Program-made: the position numbers and the translations under genes
Notes under the pieces: generated by a model
Seen by the model: only the letters and a program-made list of their open reading frames with translations
What the model was told of the DNA's origin: nothing
Databases searched by the model: none
DNA from: Alkalihalobacterium sp048323755
GTDB taxonomy: Bacteria > Bacillota > Bacilli > Bacillales > Bacillaceae_F
Assembly (NCBI RefSeq): GCF_048323755.1
Contig: NZ_JBLWFS010000010.1
Coordinates: 1-64,000, forward strand
Direction: 5' to 3'
DNA: 64,000 nucleotides
Shown here: in pieces, positions 62,050 to 64,000 of the stretch
Position numbering within the stretch: the first letter of the stretch is position 1
Layout of the letters: each line of letters begins with the position of its first letter

Positions 62050-62757
62050 TTAGAACTCTATAACAATACGACCGTTAATCTTCCCTTGTTCTAAATCATC
62101 AAATATTTCATTGATTTGATTAAGTGGTGCTACTTCGACGATCGTTTTCACTTTTCCGTCTGCCGCAAATTGGAGGGCTTCTTGTAAATCCATTCGAGTT
62201 CCAACGATCGAGCCGACAATACTTACCCCGTTTAGGACAGTGTCAAAGATAGGGACTTCCATCATTTCAGGAGGAAGGCCTACTGCTACACACTTCCCAC
62301 CTCGTTTTACAGCACGATAAGCTTCGCTAAAGGCTGGCTTAGAGACTGCAGTACAAATGGAAGCTTGTACACCGCCAACTTCTCGTTGTATCCAATCCGC
62401 TGAATCCTCTTCTTTTGGATTAATGACTAAATCAGCTCCTAAGTCCTTGGCTAACTGTAACTTTTCATCAAAAGTATCGACGGCAATAACTTTATAGCCC
62501 ATCGCTTTGGCATATTGAACCGCAACATGACCAAGACCGCGAACTCCATAAATCGCAACCCAGTCACCTGGCTTCGCTTCACCAACCTTCAACGCCTTAT
62601 AAGTAGTCACACCAGCACAAAAGATAGGGGCAGCTTCTACATAATTTAAGTTATCAGGTATTTTCACAACATATCGTGCATCAGCTAAGCAATATTCAGC
62701 ATATCCTCCATTTACTGAGTAACCAGCATGCTGTTGATTGTGGCAAAGAGTTTCGCG
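62050..62757 (-). pseudogene. Zinc-type alcohol dehydrogenase lacking its N-terminal catalytic part
   Basis: The coding text starts TRETLCHNQQHAGYSVNGGYAEYC and continues as a typical AdhA/AdhP-like enzyme (APIFCAGVTTYKAL, WVAIYGVRGLGHVAVQYAKAMG, INGRIVIEF). About the first 95-100 residues, with the catalytic zinc ligands Cys37/His59 and the structural zinc cysteines, are missing. The dinucleotide motif is GVRGLG instead of GxGGLG, a second defect. An upstream ATG at 62850 opens the same frame, but its 31 residues are unrelated. The gene is most likely dead. Confidence 0.75.
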
Positions 62758-62957
62758 GGTTTTTAGTGGGATAAACGTCCTTGAACTCATAAACTCGATA
62801 ATCAATAGAAGTAATTGTGGTGGAGTAAATACTATACAAAATTTATACATATATTATACAATGTGGGTATAGGTCAACAGGAAGATGTTCTACTGTTGTT
62901 TGAGAGGTCCAAATTATATCTTGTACCCAGCCATTTTCCTTGAAAGGAGGGACATGA

Positions 62958-64000
62958 TTGAAAAGAATTGCCCTCTATCGAATTTTTGTCATCGTTTTTA
63001 TGGCGGTTAAATTTTTTATTCAGATTACTCTTTTTCAAAAACGATTTCACTCAAAAGGGTCTGATCAATTACAAGTTCAATGGGAAGCACTGTTAAGAAA
63101 ACAGGCGATTGAGTATCGTGAGACAGCTTTAAGGTTAGAAGGGCTTTTAATTAAGTTAGGGCAATTTCTAAGTACGCGAGCAGACATTATGCCACAGGTT
63201 TTTATAAAGGAATTAGAGGATTTAGTGGATCATGTCCCTGCTGTTCCATGGAAAGAAGCGAAAAAAGTACTCGAAAACGAGTGGGACCGAAACTATGGCG
63301 AGATCATCCAAAAGATTAGTATTGAACCCGTAGCATCAGCTTCAATAGGCGAAGTGTATCACGGATATTTGCACAACGGCGAAGAAGTTGCGGTTAAAAT
63401 ACAGCGCCCCGGAATTGAAAAAGTTATTAGGACTGATTTTAAAGCGATTAAAATTATCATGTGGCTTGCAAATCGACTTACTTCTTACGGAAAAAGAAGT
63501 GATTTACCGAAGCTATATAAAGAAATGAAATACGTAATTGGTCAAGAGTTAAACTTTCGCAAAGAGTTAGAAAACGGACGGTACTTTGAAAAACGATATG
63601 ATGAGTTTGATGACGTGCAAATTCCATCTTACTATAAAGAGTTTTCAACTAGAAAAGTCCTTGTGATGGAATGGATAAATGGGAAAAAGATTACCGAACT
63701 ATCTTTTCTTGAAAAACATGGAATTGACCGTCAAGAACTAGCGGAACGATTATTTAAAGTGTTTCTGGAGCAATTACTGCAAGAAGGAAAATTTCATGCT
63801 GATCCGCACCCAGGAAACATCCTGGTAAAGAGCGATGGAACGATCGTACTCATCGATTTTGGAATGATTGGTGAAGTCAAAAAAACAGATGCCCTAGCCA
63901 TTCGTGAGGTAGTTGAAGGAATTATATTAGATGATTATGACAAAGTAATCAATGCCTTAGAAAAATTAAGGTTCTTACTGCCTCACGCGAATAAAGATGA
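62958..64000 (+). CDS. ABC1/UbiB-family atypical kinase (partial, runs off the window)
   Basis: The frame begins TTG 62958 behind AAAGGAGGG and stays open to the end of the window, about 347 codons. It carries the ABC1 signature motifs in order: KLGQFLSTRADIMP (KxGQ), PVASASIGEVYHG (Ala-rich loop replacing the P-loop), VAVKIQRPGIEKV, ELNFRKELEN, FHADPHPGNILV and LIDFGMIGEV. UbiB/AarF-like proteins support quinone synthesis or membrane lipid homeostasis. The N-terminal hydrophobic segment (IALYRIFVIVFMAVKFFIQI) suggests membrane association. The C-terminus is beyond the window. Confidence 0.9.
   Translation, partial: MKRIALYRIFVIVFMAVKFFIQITLFQKRFHSKGSDQLQVQWEALLRKQAIEYRETALRLEGLLIKLGQFLSTRADIMPQVFIKELEDLVDHVPAVPWKEAKKVLENEWDRNYGEIIQKISIEPVASASIGEVYHGYLHNGEEVAVKIQRPGIEKVIRTDFKAIKIIMWLANRLTSYGKRSDLPKLYKEMKYVIGQELNFRKELENGRYFEKRYDEFDDVQIPSYYKEFSTRKVLVMEWINGKKITELSFLEKHGIDRQELAERLFKVFLEQLLQEGKFHADPHPGNILVKSDGTIVLIDFGMIGEVKKTDALAIREVVEGIILDDYDKVINALEKLRFLLPHANKD

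Overview
The window is low-GC DNA from a spore-forming member of the Bacillaceae. The markers are an H-type small acid-soluble spore protein, spore-coat transglutaminase Tgl, a YjcZ-family sporulation peptide, YpjP- and YndM-like proteins, FosB, a Gram-positive type HemY, AGGAGG ribosome-binding sites and frequent TTG/GTG starts. The genus cannot be fixed from this sequence. No rRNA, tRNA or CRISPR array was found.

Layout. 1-4143: the end of an IS3-type element cutting a short-chain dehydrogenase gene, small lipoproteins (one with an in-frame stop), a VOC protein and sspH. 4260-13347: a large secreted SpoIID/SH3b/stalk protein, a CapA-like lipoprotein, a nitroreductase/flavin monooxygenase pair and a membrane PAS-GGDEF-EAL protein with a possible structured leader. 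13608-20404: a fasciclin protein, an ECF sigma gene broken by a TAG codon with its coupled membrane regulator, a ClC transporter, an acetyltransferase remnant, a Nudix hydrolase and a zinc-ribbon protein. 20500-24839: a Fur-box-flanked siderophore uptake locus (ATPase divergent from binding protein plus fused double permease) and a FhuF-like tail fragment.

25750-37916 is the most coherent system: a sigma-54 enhancer-binding regulator followed by seven genes for hydantoin/cyclic ureide use. These are HyuA and HyuB (hydantoinase/oxoprolinase type), two M20-type N-carbamoyl amidases, an NCS1 permease, a hydantoin racemase and a cyclic-amidohydrolase hydantoinase/dihydropyrimidinase. A consensus -24/-12 promoter (TGGCAC-N5-TTGCA) lies 53 bp before hyuA, and three TTGCA-N4-TGCAA type sites lie about 160-280 bp upstream of it. 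Import, ring opening by two enzyme classes, racemisation and decarbamoylation would give free amino acids.

38101-64000: a BASS transporter, YpjP, uncharacterised membrane proteins, FosB, an M2 peptidase, spore proteins (YjcZ, Tgl), a PAS-PAS-GGDEF cyclase with an intact GGEEF and I-site, a two-component system beside a frameshifted lipoprotein gene, HemY, an alpha/beta hydrolase, a HIT protein, remnants of an anti-sigma factor and an alcohol dehydrogenase, and the 5' part of an ABC1/UbiB kinase running off the end.

Two patterns cross the gene map. A dispersed repeat of about 52 bp occurs in 11 units at four intergenic sites, on both strands. Eight to nine genes are broken (truncations, two in-frame stops, one frameshift, one internal deletion). 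Three different A-rich arrays with periods near 20-21 bp also occupy gene-free stretches.
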